DNA of 64,000 bases from positions 434,001 through 498,000 of the forward strand of contig CAWCSA010000005.1 of assembly GCA_963798015.1 (NCBI GenBank), in the 5' to 3' direction. The position numbers were made by a program, and so were the translations under genes. Under the pieces are notes generated by a model that was not told the origin of the DNA, did not search any database, and worked only from the letters and a program-made list of their open reading frames with translations. The stretch's first letter is position 1; each line of letters starts with the position of its first letter. Positions 48,992 through 57,650 of the stretch are shown one piece after another. This stretch comes from Roseiarcus sp963798015 (GTDB lineage: Bacteria; Pseudomonadota; Alphaproteobacteria; Rhizobiales; Beijerinckiaceae).

Positions 48992-50302
48992 TTGGCGTTA
49001 AGCAAGCTCGGAACCAAGCGCCAGTGCCTGGCCTGCGGCGCCAAATATTATGATCTCGGCCGCAAGCCGCCGGTTTGTTCCCGCTGCGGGGCCAGCGCCG
49101 AGCCAAAGCGGATGAGCGGACAAGCGGAAGAGCTGCCCGCCACCGAGGATTCGACAACCAGGACTCAGCCATCCCGCGCAGCCGAAGCCCCGGCTTCGCG
49201 GCCGATCGGACGCGAATGGTCGCGCGAGCAGGCGGACGCGATCGACCAGGTCGGCCGGTGGCTCAAACAGGGCGAGCCCCAGGTATTCCGCCTCTTTGGC
49301 TACGCGGGCGTCGGCAAGACGACACTGGCGCGGCACATCGCGGAGGGGGCGCGAGGCGAAACGGCGTTCGCCGCCTTCACCGGCAAAGCCGCCCTGGTGC
49401 TGCGATCGAAGGGCTGCGCGGGCGCAACGACCATCCACGCGCTCATCTACCGGGCGAGCGAGGGCGCGGAAGGTACGCCCAATTTCACCCTCAACGCCGA
49501 CGGTCCGGCCTCGAAGGCCGGGCTCATCGTGATCGACGAATGTTCGATGGTCGACGCGGAACTGGCGCGCGACCTGCTCTCGTTCGGCAAGCCCATCCTG
49601 GTTTTAGGCGATCCGTTCCAGCTTCCGCCCGTCAAGGGCGCCGGCTTTTTTACCGACGGCGCTCCCGACGTGATGCTGACCCACATCCATCGCCAGGCGC
49701 AGGACAATCCGATCATCCGCCTGTCGGAAATCGTGCGCTCAGGCGGCGACCTGCGGGAGGGCGTCTACGGCGAAACGCGCGTCATTCCGCGCGCCGCCCT
49801 TGATCCGACGCAGGTCCTCGCGGCCGATCAGGTGCTGGTCGGAACCAACCGCACCCGGCGCGCCTACAATCAGCGTATGCGTGATCTCAAGGGTTTTCGG
49901 GAGCCGTTGCCGGTCGCCGGCGACCGGCTGGTCTGCTTGCGGAATGACCGCACCAAGGGCCTCATCAACGGTGGACTGTGGCGGGTCGAGGCGCTCGGCG
50001 AGGTCAAAAAGGACTTCGTCAAGATGACTCTGCGCTCGGAAGACGAGGGCTCGCGCTCCACCGTCAAGGCGGCCGTCCTAAAAGCGTTCTTCGAGGGGAA
50101 GGAGGGCGAACTCGGCTTCGCCTTGAGGCGGGAGTCGGACGAATTCGACTACGGCTATGCGCTTACCGTCCATAAGGCTCAAGGGTCGCAATGGGACGAC
50201 GTCATGCTGTTCGATGAAAGCTTCGCCTTCCGCGAGCACCGGGCGCGATGGCTTTACACGGGCCTCACCCGGGCGGCCCGGAAGCTGACGGTGGTCAGAT
50301 GA
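48992..50302 (+). CDS. RecD-like DNA helicase fused to an N-terminal FYDLN-type zinc ribbon
   Basis: About 436 residues. The first about 40 residues (LGTKRQCLACGAKYYDLGRK, then CSRCG) form a two-CxxC zinc ribbon like the stand-alone FYDLN/TIGR02300 proteins of Rhizobiales. A Ser/Pro/Glu linker of about 45 residues leads to a superfamily 1 helicase: Walker A GYAGVGKTTLA, Walker B VIDECSMVD, GDPFQLPPVKG, and the C-terminal ALTVHKAQGSQWDDVMLF and YTGLTRAARKL. TTG 48992 (GAGGGG upstream) starts precisely at the ribbon; the in-frame ATG 48935 adds 19 residues without a ribosome site. Role in DNA repair is inferred from the helicase family. Confidence 0.85.
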   Translation: MALSKLGTKRQCLACGAKYYDLGRKPPVCSRCGASAEPKRMSGQAEELPATEDSTTRTQPSRAAEAPASRPIGREWSREQADAIDQVGRWLKQGEPQVFRLFGYAGVGKTTLARHIAEGARGETAFAAFTGKAALVLRSKGCAGATTIHALIYRASEGAEGTPNFTLNADGPASKAGLIVIDECSMVDAELARDLLSFGKPILVLGDPFQLPPVKGAGFFTDGAPDVMLTHIHRQAQDNPIIRLSEIVRSGGDLREGVYGETRVIPRAALDPTQVLAADQVLVGTNRTRRAYNQRMRDLKGFREPLPVAGDRLVCLRNDRTKGLINGGLWRVEALGEVKKDFVKMTLRSEDEGSRSTVKAAVLKAFFEGKEGELGFALRRESDEFDYGYALTVHKAQGSQWDDVMLFDESFAFREHRARWLYTGLTRAARKLTVVR

Positions 50303-50374
50303 AGGGCGGAAGACGCATGGACATCGGCGCCGCCGCGCTGTTAGACTTCACGTTACGGCGCCGGAGACTGTCCT

Positions 50375-50887
50375 ATGCGTATTTCTCCAGTGATGAGGGG
50401 GGCGCGCGCTTACGCCCTGGCCGCGCTCGTGTTGTCCCTTGGCCTCTCGCCTTCGATCGCCCGTATGGGCGGATCGGTTGGCGGGTCGGTGGGTCGCCCG
50501 GCTTTTGGGGGCGGGCACCTTCAGCATTTTGCGCCGGGCGGGTTCAACCGACGCTTTGAGACCGGCCGATCTGGCTTCAACCGCTTCGGTCCGAACCGGT
50601 TTGACCGCCTCGGCTCCAATCGCTTCAACCGCTTTGGCTTTAACCGCTTTGGCGCAAACCAGCTTCTCGTCGGTGGCTGGGGCTGGGGCGGCTGGGGCGG
50701 TTACTCCACTCCGGCGGCGTCCGAGCCCATCATTGTCGGCGACAGCGCTCCCGTGATCATCAATATTGGCGTCGATCCCGCTCAAGGCGAGGCCGCGGGC
50801 GCCTCGAGCGGAGGCTGCGTCATCCACAAGCTCAAATACGACAGCAACGGCAAATATGTCGGCGAGCGCCAAATCCCGCAGTGCTGA
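50375..50887 (+). CDS. Secreted Asn-Arg-Phe repeat protein, unknown function
   Basis: 170 residues with a signal peptide (about 1-29). A Gly-rich part leads to a repeated NRFG/NRF motif at about residues 57-95 (FNRRF, GFNRFG, PNRFDRLG, SNRFNRFG, FNRFG). A Trp/Gly patch (GGWGWGGWGGY) follows. The C-terminal about 60 residues are more ordered, with Cys in GGCVIHKL and a terminal QC that could pair. I do not recognise the family. It is likely exported to the periplasm or surface. It overlaps nothing and lies 54 bases before a dehydrogenase gene. Confidence 0.65.
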   Translation: MRISPVMRGARAYALAALVLSLGLSPSIARMGGSVGGSVGRPAFGGGHLQHFAPGGFNRRFETGRSGFNRFGPNRFDRLGSNRFNRFGFNRFGANQLLVGGWGWGGWGGYSTPAASEPIIVGDSAPVIINIGVDPAQGEAAGASSGGCVIHKLKYDSNGKYVGERQIPQC

Positions 50888-50941
50888 GCGATGTGGCGAT
50901 TGATCGATGGCGGCGCCGCCGCTTCAGCCCGGGAGAGCGTG

Positions 50942-51817
50942 ATGGATGTCGGTTTTATCGGTCTTGGCCAAATGGGTTCGGCGATCGCGCTCAACCTCGT
51001 CAAGGCGGGACATCGCGTTACAGTCTACAACCGCACGCGCGCCAAGGCGGAGGCGCTCGCGTCCCAGGGCGCCGAAATCGCCGAGAGCCCGGCCGACGCA
51101 TGCCGTCGCCCGGTGTTGATCACCATGCTTGCCGATGATTCGGCGGTCGAAGGCGTCTTTTTCGGTGGCGGAAATGGAATCTCGGCGCTTGGCCAAGACG
51201 CCGTCCATATCTCCATGAGCACGATCAGCGTCGCATTCTCCGACCGGCTCGCGCAAGCGCATCGAAACGCGGGCCAGGCCTATGTCGCGGCGCCCGTGTT
51301 CGGCAGGCCGGAGGCCGCGGCGGCGGGGAAGCTTTTCGTGGTGGCGGCCGGTCCGGAACAAACGCTTGCCCAGTGCCAGCCCCTGTTCGACGCGATCGGC
51401 CAACGGACCTTCGCCGTCGGCGACAAGCCGTCTTCGGCAAATCTCGTCAAGCTCAGCGGCAATTTCCTGCTCGCCGCGATGATCGAATGCTTGGGCGAAG
51501 CCTTCGCGCTCGTCCGCAAAGGCGGAGTTGACGCGCACGCTTATCTTGAAATCCTGACCAACACTCTGTTCTCGGCCCCCGCCTACAAGACCTATGGGAC
51601 GATCATCGCCAACCAGAAATACGAGCCGGCCGGGTTCAAGATGTCGCTTGGCCTGAAGGACATTCGCCTCGCGCTCGCGGCGGCTGACGCGCTTGCGACG
51701 CCGATGCCGGTCGCAAGCCTGGTTCACGATCACTTTCTATCCGGTGTGGCCCAAGGCGCGGGCGATTCCGACTGGTCGGCGTTGGCGCGTCTTGCGGCCG
51801 CAAACGCAGGTCTCTGA
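50942..51817 (+). CDS. NAD(P)-dependent beta-hydroxyacid dehydrogenase
   Basis: 291-residue 6-phosphogluconate dehydrogenase-like enzyme of the 3-hydroxyisobutyrate dehydrogenase family. The Rossmann motif VGFIGLGQMGSAIALNLVKA is followed by VYNRTRAKAEAL. The catalytic Lys lies in LVKLSGNFLLAAMIECLGEA, then LKDIRLALAAADAL. Start ATG 50942 has GGGAGAG upstream. Possible substrates include glyoxylate, succinic or tartronate semialdehyde. No pathway genes are adjacent to decide. Confidence 0.85.
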   Translation: MDVGFIGLGQMGSAIALNLVKAGHRVTVYNRTRAKAEALASQGAEIAESPADACRRPVLITMLADDSAVEGVFFGGGNGISALGQDAVHISMSTISVAFSDRLAQAHRNAGQAYVAAPVFGRPEAAAAGKLFVVAAGPEQTLAQCQPLFDAIGQRTFAVGDKPSSANLVKLSGNFLLAAMIECLGEAFALVRKGGVDAHAYLEILTNTLFSAPAYKTYGTIIANQKYEPAGFKMSLGLKDIRLALAAADALATPMPVASLVHDHFLSGVAQGAGDSDWSALARLAAANAGL

Positions 51818-51828
51818 GAACGCGCGTT

Positions 51829-53259
51829 TTAGTCGCGCTCAGCGCCGACAGTCGCGATGCGCAGGTTGTTGGTGGCGCCCGGGGTTCCGAACGGCACGCC
51901 GGCGACCACGATAATGCGCTCGCCCTCGCCGGCGAAGCCCTCGATAAAGGCGTGGCGGCAGGCCCGATCGGCCATGTCGCGCTCGTCACGCGCGTCGTCG
52001 GTGACAATCGGATGCACGCCCCAGACAACAGCGAGGCGACGCGCCACCAATTCGATCGGCGTTAGCGCCAGAATGGCCGAGCGTGGCCGCTGGCGGGCGA
52101 TGCGAAGGCCTGTCGAGCCGGAACTGGTCCAGGCGCAAATCACTTTCAAATCGAGCGTCTCGGCGACATCGCGAGTCGCTTCGGCGATCGCGTCGGCGCC
52201 CGTGGCCTCGGGCGCCGCGCGCTGCGCCTCGATGATCGAGGGATAGATCTTCTCCAATTCCACCGCTTCCGCGATCCGGTTCATGGTCGCGACCGCCTCG
52301 TGCGGATATTGACCCGAGGCGCTCTCGGCCGACAGCATCACGGCGTCGGCGCCCTCGAAGACCGCTGTTGCGACGTCCGACACTTCGGCGCGCGTCGGCA
52401 CTGGCGTCGTGATCATCAATTCCAGCATCTGCGTCGCCACGACCACCGGCTTGCCGAGGCGCCGCGCGAGGCGGGTCAGGGTCTTCTGGATGCCCGGAAC
52501 CTGTTCGAGCGGCATTTCCACGCCAAGGTCACCGCGCGCCACCATGAGCGCATCAGCAACCGCCATGATCTCCTCGATGCGCTGGACCGCCTGCGGTTTT
52601 TCGATCTTGGCCATCACCAGCGCCCGGCCTTTGATGATCTCCTTGACCTCGACGATGTCCTCCGGGCGCTGAACGAACGAGAGCGCAATCCAGTCGATAT
52701 CCTCATCAAGCGCGGCGGCGAGATCCGCGTGATCCTTGTCGGTCATGGCGGAGGTTGGAATGGTCGTGTCGGGCAAGCTCACTCCCTTCTTGTTGGAGAC
52801 GCGCCCCGGGACTTCGACGACGGTCAGCGCCCGGCCTCCCTCGGCCGCGGCGACGCGGAGCATCACTTTGCCGTCGTCGATGAGGATCCGGTGCCCCTTC
52901 GCGAGCGAGCTCAAGATTTCTGGATGGGGCAGATAGACGCGCGCCTGGCCCCCGGGGGCGGCGTCGCCGTCAAGGATGAAGGCCTCGCCGCGTTGCAGGT
53001 CGGCGGCGCCGCTGGCGAACGTGCCGAGCCTGAGCTTCGGGCCCTGCAGGTCGACAAGGATGCCGATCGGGCGGCCGGTCTCTTCCTCCACATCGCGGAT
53101 CATCGCGACCCGCTCCCGCATCCCGTCATGCGAAGCATGGCTCATGTTGATGCGGAAGACGTCCGCGCCGGCGGCAAACAGCGCGGCGATGGTCTTGCGG
53201 TCGGCCGAAGCGGGCCCGAGAGTGGCGATGATTTTGACGCGGCGGCGGCGGGACTGCAC
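51829..53259 (-). CDS. pyk: Pyruvate kinase
   Basis: 476-residue pyruvate kinase. Motifs: VKIIATLGPASADRKTI, FRINMSHASHDGM, VDLQGPKLRLG, the active-site MAKIEKPQAV and VARGDLGVEMPLEQVPGIQK, and MLSAESASGQYPHEAVATM. It makes pyruvate and ATP from phosphoenolpyruvate. It converges on the dehydrogenase gene with 11 bases between stops. Confidence 0.96.
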   Translation of the reverse strand: MQSRRRRVKIIATLGPASADRKTIAALFAAGADVFRINMSHASHDGMRERVAMIRDVEEETGRPIGILVDLQGPKLRLGTFASGAADLQRGEAFILDGDAAPGGQARVYLPHPEILSSLAKGHRILIDDGKVMLRVAAAEGGRALTVVEVPGRVSNKKGVSLPDTTIPTSAMTDKDHADLAAALDEDIDWIALSFVQRPEDIVEVKEIIKGRALVMAKIEKPQAVQRIEEIMAVADALMVARGDLGVEMPLEQVPGIQKTLTRLARRLGKPVVVATQMLELMITTPVPTRAEVSDVATAVFEGADAVMLSAESASGQYPHEAVATMNRIAEAVELEKIYPSIIEAQRAAPEATGADAIAEATRDVAETLDLKVICAWTSSGSTGLRIARQRPRSAILALTPIELVARRLAVVWGVHPIVTDDARDERDMADRACRHAFIEGFAGEGERIIVVAGVPFGTPGATNNLRIATVGAERD

Positions 53260-53338
53260 TGGCGTTCTCCCATAATCGGCGGCGCTCGCCGCTACGGTAA
53301 TTTTTCGCCGCGCCGGAACGGCGAACCGATTTTGCGGC

Positions 53339-53770
53339 TTAAGGGTTCGCCTGGTCGGTCAGTTGCACCGTCCAGCTCTTTGAGTCTTTGCCGGTGTCGA
53401 CTTCAAAAAACCCGGTTCGGTTGTAACCGCGCACAAAGCAATCCTGCCGGCCGTCGATCTTGAACTCGCGATCTGACGTGCACATGAACACTTTGCCCTT
53501 CCACTCGCCGCCGCGCTCGTCCATCGCGTAAAGGTAGTAATACTCAGCCGCCAGGGCGCCGCGCAAAAGCGTCACGCAGTCGAGCGATTTGAGATTCCAC
53601 CAGCCTTCGCTGACCCAGTTCTGTCCGTCGGTGTAGCCGATGGCGACGCTGACGCGGTTATTGGTGTTGTTGCACATGCGCAGGTCCGCGCGAGCGGGGG
53701 CGGCCGCGCACAGCGCCGCACCCAGCGCGGAAAGCGCCAGCAGTCGTCCTGCGATTCTGTTCATGTCCAT
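53339..53770 (-). CDS. DUF1036 secreted protein
   Basis: 143 residues with a signal peptide (about 1-28, APARA). The mature part is a DUF1036 domain: LRMCNNTNNRVSVAIGYTDG, WVSEGWWNLKSLDCVTLLRG, YYLYAMDERGGEW and RQDCFVRGYNRTGFFEVDTG. Several Cys may form disulfides. The family is common in Rhizobiales and has no established function. It is upstream of pyk on the same strand, 79 bases away. Confidence 0.88.
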   Translation of the reverse strand: MDMNRIAGRLLALSALGAALCAAAPARADLRMCNNTNNRVSVAIGYTDGQNWVSEGWWNLKSLDCVTLLRGALAAEYYYLYAMDERGGEWKGKVFMCTSDREFKIDGRQDCFVRGYNRTGFFEVDTGKDSKSWTVQLTDQANP

Positions 53771-54039
53771 AGGGTGAAAGTTTGGCGCGTCATATTCGGC
53801 GCGCCCGCCGCCCTGTCAACCTCGGCGGCCGGCGCGAGGCTATGAACCATTGGAATGCCCGAACTCACGCCCTCCGGTCGAACCGCGCATGATTCCGCCT
53901 CCTTTCGTGGCGAAAGAGTCTGGCGCCCGTCGCGGCGGCCCGATATCCGATCGCTGGACCGGATCTCGCCTCGGCGTCAGCGCGGGAACGGTTGCGCGCC
54001 AGAGCGGCGGGGCGCCGGCTCCTAGTCTGAAGGCCTCCT

Positions 54040-54723
54040 TTGTCAAACGGTCTCGAAACGTTCGCCTTTGTCTATATTTGGCTCTCGATCGCCGCAGCGC
54101 TGATCGTGCTCGCCGACATTTTTCTCCTCGGGCGGCGCCAGTCTATGGGAGTGATGGACGCGGTTTGGCCGCTGACGATGTTGTATTGGGGGCCGCTCGG
54201 CCTGCCGTTCTATTTCACCTTCGGTCGGGCGGCGCGTTCTCAGACCCAGATGCAGGGACATGAGCATGGGCACGGCGCAGAGCCGCCGATGTGGCAGGCC
54301 GTCTTCAAGGGCGCAGCCCATTGCGGCGCGGGCTGCGCGCTTGGCGATTTTGCAGCCGAATGGATCGCGCTCGGTCTTGGCCTCGTGCTGCTCGGCTCGG
54401 CGCTCGTGGCCAGGCTCACCTTGAGCTTTGTTCTCGCCTACGCGGCGGGGATCGCCTTTCAGTATTTCGCCATCGCGCCGATGCGCGGGTTGAGTCTCAG
54501 GGCGGGGATCGTGGCCGCGGTCAAGGCGGACACGCTTTCGCTGATCGCCTACGAGTTTGGCATGTTCGGCTGGATGATCTATCGCGTCTAGGCTTGGCCC
54601 GCCCTGCAGCCTAGCGACTGGTCCTATTGGCTGATGATGCAGATCGCCATGGTGCTCGGCTTCGCGACCACCTATCCCGTTAACTGGCTGCTCATTCGCT
54701 GGGGAATAAAGGAGAAGATGTAG
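54040..54723 (+). pseudogene. DUF4396 membrane protein gene with an in-frame TAG
   Basis: The frame from TTG 54040 encodes a DUF4396 membrane protein: helix 1 (TFAFVYIWLSIAAALIVLAD), then LTMLYWGPLGLPFYFTFGRA, a His-rich patch (GHEHGHGAEPP) and HCGAGCALGDFAAEWIALGL, YFAIAPMRGLSLRAGIVAAV and YEFGMFGWMIYRV. A TAG stands at 54589-54591. The same frame then continues with the family's usual end (AWPALQPSDWSYWLMMQIAM, VLGFATTYPVNWLLIRWGIK) to a stop at 54721. So the product is cut at 183 of 227 residues, losing the last helix. It may be a real nonsense mutation or a base error. The start is uncertain. Confidence 0.75.
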
Positions 54724-54730
54724 CGCCGTG

Positions 54731-54767
54731 TCCTTGGGTCAATCGAGGTCCTTGGGGTCAATCGAGG
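54731..54767 (+). repeat. Short tandem duplication
   Basis: Two adjacent near-identical copies of tccttgggtcaatcgagg (the second has one more G) lie between the DUF4396 gene and the transglycosylase gene. It may be a small replication slippage product. No function is evident. Confidence 0.8.
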
Positions 54768-54820
54768 CGCCCGGCGCACGCAATGTGGATGAGAACCCTC
54801 GAATCGCGGATGATCGGAGC

Positions 54821-55996
54821 ATGAAGCGTTTTGTCCTTGGCTTCGTCGCGGCCTCAGCAGTCTTCACGGCGTCTTCGGCGCGCGCCGATTTCGCCTCCTG
54901 CGTTGGTTCGCTGCGAACCCAGGCCGTGCACAGCGGCATTTCCGCCAGGACGCTCGACATTGCCTTCAACGGACTCCAGCCGGACGCGAAGGTGCTCGAT
55001 CTCCAGAAGCAGCAGCCCGAATTCAAGACGCCGGTCTGGGACTATGTCGACGGGTTGGTGGACGACGATCGGGTCGCCGACGGCAAGGCGGCGATGGCGA
55101 GGGAGAGCCGCGCGCTTGCTCTGGCTGAGGAGCAATATGGGGTCAGTCGATACATGCTGGCCGCGATCTGGGGCGTGGAGTCGAATTTCGGGCAGGAGAT
55201 GGGCAAGCGCTCGCTCGTGCAATCGCTGGCGACGCTTGCCTGCATGGGGGACCGCGCCAGCTATTTCCGTTCCGAACTGATGGCGACGCTCAAGATCGTC
55301 GACCGCGGCGACGTGCCGGCCGAGAAGCTGAATGGCTCATGGGCGGGGGCGTTTGGCCAGACCCAATTCATGCCCTCGACCTTCCTGCGGCTCGCCGTCG
55401 ACGGCGACGGCGACGGCCGCCGCGACATTGTCGATTCCGCGCCGGACGCGCTTTCCTCGACGGCGAATTATTTTCGCAAATCGGGCTGGCGTTCGGGGCT
55501 CACCTGGGGTTTCGAGGTCAAGCTGCCGGAAAACTATTCGGGCCCCTCCGGGCGCAAGACCAAACAATCCATGTCGTTTTGGGCCGCGCGCGGCCTGACC
55601 CGCATCGACGGGCGCCCGCTGGGCGAGGGCGAGGCCGGGCTGCTCATACCGGCCGGACGCGAGGGGCCGGCCTTTCTGGTGACGCGCAATTTCGACGTCG
55701 TCTATACTTATAACGCGGCCGAATCCTACACCCTCGCAGCCTGCGTGCTCTCCGATCGGCTCAGCGGCGGCCGCGGCATTGTCACCCCCTGGCCCACAGA
55801 CGATCTGCTCCTCTCGCGCGAAGGGCGGAAGGAACTGCAGGCGTTGCTCCAGAGGCGCGGCTACGACATCGGCGGCGACCCGGACGGGCACGTCGGAACG
55901 AAGAGCAAGGCCGCGATCGCCGATTTCCAGCAGAGGGCCGGGCTCGAGGTCAACGGCCGCGCCTCCGTCAAGGTGCTGGCGGCGCTGAAGAGGTAA
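54821..55996 (+). CDS. Lytic murein transglycosylase (MltB family) with peptidoglycan-binding domain
   Basis: 391 residues. The start ATG 54821 begins the signal peptide MKRFVLGFVAASAVFTASSA; a longer frame from 54728 adds only repeat-derived sequence. The SLT_2 catalytic domain (about 30-310) has the Glu in AIWGVESNFGQEMGKR, GAFGQTQFMPSTF and DGDGDGRRDIVDSAPDALSS. The C-terminal PG_binding_1 domain (about 325-390) shows LQRRGYDIGGDPDGHVGTKS. It cleaves peptidoglycan in the periplasm for wall turnover. No lipobox is seen, so it is probably soluble. Confidence 0.92.
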   Translation: MKRFVLGFVAASAVFTASSARADFASCVGSLRTQAVHSGISARTLDIAFNGLQPDAKVLDLQKQQPEFKTPVWDYVDGLVDDDRVADGKAAMARESRALALAEEQYGVSRYMLAAIWGVESNFGQEMGKRSLVQSLATLACMGDRASYFRSELMATLKIVDRGDVPAEKLNGSWAGAFGQTQFMPSTFLRLAVDGDGDGRRDIVDSAPDALSSTANYFRKSGWRSGLTWGFEVKLPENYSGPSGRKTKQSMSFWAARGLTRIDGRPLGEGEAGLLIPAGREGPAFLVTRNFDVVYTYNAAESYTLAACVLSDRLSGGRGIVTPWPTDDLLLSREGRKELQALLQRRGYDIGGDPDGHVGTKSKAAIADFQQRAGLEVNGRASVKVLAALKR

Positions 55997-56136
55997 GTCT
56001 CACCGACGCTGCTGCGCGCTCTCTCGTGAGAAATCGACAATTTCTTGCCAGGGCCGCTGAAGTGTGTTAGTTTTTTCAGAAATGGAGAAGGCTTTTATAG
56101 CGTTAGCTGGGGGTCACGGGTTGACGTCGGTAAAGC

Positions 56137-56274
56137 CGTCATGGCCGGCCTTGCGCCGGCCATCCACGCGGTGCCGCCACAAATCTCTCGCCTGCCCGGA
56201 CCTCCGTCAGTTCAGAGGCTTACGAGAAGGTTGGAGTGTTCTGGTGGATGGCCGGGTCGAGCCGGGCCATGACG
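56137..56274. repeat. Intergenic palindromic element, second copy
   Basis: 138 bases with the same terminal 10-base inverted repeats as the copy inside glyS (cgtcatggcc and ggccatgacg) and the same inner arms (ccggccatccacgcgg and gtggatggccggg). The centre differs. It lies between the transglycosylase gene and an IS630-type element. Translated it gives the family signature GLAPAIHAV and DGRVEPGHDG. Confidence 0.85.
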
Positions 56275-56314
56275 GAAACAGAATCCTCGCGCTACCCCTC
56301 GGCTAACGCTGTAA

Positions 56315-57477
56315 TACCAAAGGTCATAACGACCGACCGATGTGGGCCCAGTCTCGCATTCCGATGGATGTGACGCGTTCGGGATCGGTGGTGAGATTGC
56401 GCCATGCGTTGCAGGCGGCGTCGACGATGGCGTCGTAGTTTTCGAAGACGGTGTTGGAGAGCCAGTTCTGGCGCACATACTGCCAGACGTTCTCGACCGG
56501 GTTCAGTTCCGGAGCGCGGGAAGGCAGGAAGATCGGCGTGATGTTTTCGGGCATGTCGAGCTTGCCCGTGATGTGCCATCCGGCCCGGTCCAGCAGCAGC
56601 GCGGCGTGGGCGCCCGGAGCGATGTTGCGCGCGATTTCGTCGAGGTGAAGCTGCATCATCTCGGTGTCGGCGTAGGGCAACGCCAAGGCGGCTCCGACGC
56701 CCCGCGCCGGGCAGATCGCGCCGAACAGATAGGCGTTGGCGTAGCGCTGATCGGCGGGCTGTCGCGGTCGCGTTCCGCGCCTCGCCCATTGGCGGACAAG
56801 GCCGTTCTTCTGGCCGATTCGGGCCTCATCCTGGAACCAGATTTCGACCGGCGTCGCCTCGGGCAGGCCTTCGAGATGAGCCGTCAGCGCGCGCGGAAAG
56901 TTTTTTTGAAAGCCTCGACGATCCGCTCGTCCTGCGCCGGATGACGCGGCCTTGCGCTTATGTGCGAGAAGCCGATCTTGTGCAGGAGTTTCCCGACATA
57001 GCGGGGATGAAAGTCGACGCCGAACCGCTCGGCGATGACCCGCTTGAGATCGACCCGCCGCCAGCGCACGACCCCGTCTTTTGCCCGATCCGGGCCGGCT
57101 TCCACGATCTGCGAAAACGCCGCCATCTGCTCTTCCGACAGGCGCGGCTTGGGGCCATCCGTCCAGTTGTCGATCAGGCCCTCCGGCCCCGACGCGTTGA
57201 AGCGATGGACCCAATCGCGCAGCGTCTGGCGATCCATGCCGCCGATCTTCGCCGCCGACCCGCGATCCATTCCATCCCGAACCGCAGCCAGTGACAGAAG
57301 CCGACGGCTCTGGTTGACGGTCTTCGACCGCCGGGCCAAACCCCGAATCTCCTCGACCGAGTAGTCCTCTCGCAACCTCACCGCTGACGGCATGGCCCAA
57401 TCCTCCATGCCGCCTTGAATCAGACCAGACCCGATTCGGGAATCCCCCCCGTGAGTCAGCCGGCGGAGCCTTTGGTA
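56315..57477. mobile_element. IS630-family insertion sequence
   Basis: About 1.16 kb. The ends are inverted repeats: ataccaaagg at 56314-56323 and cctttggtat at 57469-57478. A TA stands at each end, fitting the TA target of IS630/mariner elements, but the exact duplicated bases cannot be fixed. Inside is one two-frame transposase. Both ends and the gene look complete, so the element may be active. Confidence 0.85.
56324..57408 (-). CDS. IS630-family transposase, two frames joined by likely -1 frameshift
   Basis: The first frame (56884-57408, 174 residues) encodes the DNA-binding HTH region (VEEIRGLARRSKTVNQSRRL, GMDRQTLRDWVHRFNASGPE). The second frame (to 56324) encodes the DDE domain: VEIWFQDEARIGQKNGLVRQ with the first Asp, LLLDRAGWHITGKLD with the second, and LPSRAPELNPVENVWQYVRQ with the Glu. 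They meet at a run of seven A on the coding strand (about 56897-56903, cAAAAAAAc), a classic slippery site where a -1 shift yields the full protein, as known for several IS630 elements. The reading frames agree with -1 slippage. Confidence 0.85.
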
Positions 57478-57650
57478 TAAGAGCCAAAGAGAAGTGCGGT
57501 GGCCTTTCTCGATGGGCGATGGGCGACGCGTGATCGGAGCCTCGGCGCCAAGGACATGGAAGTGACTCGCTAATCGTGCCGCAAACCGTTGAAATCTCTC
57601 AAAACGGACTCGCTAATTCGCCAGCGCGGTTGAGGGGCTCGGGCATGGCT

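Noticed and set aside
50348..50872. 174-residue antisense frame opposite the NRF-repeat gene
   Set aside because: Biased Lys/Ala/Val repeats arise from reading the NRF repeats backwards; the plus frame has a signal peptide.
54728..54820. N-terminal extension of the transglycosylase from 54728
   Set aside because: It translates the short tandem duplication and precedes a good signal peptide at 54821.
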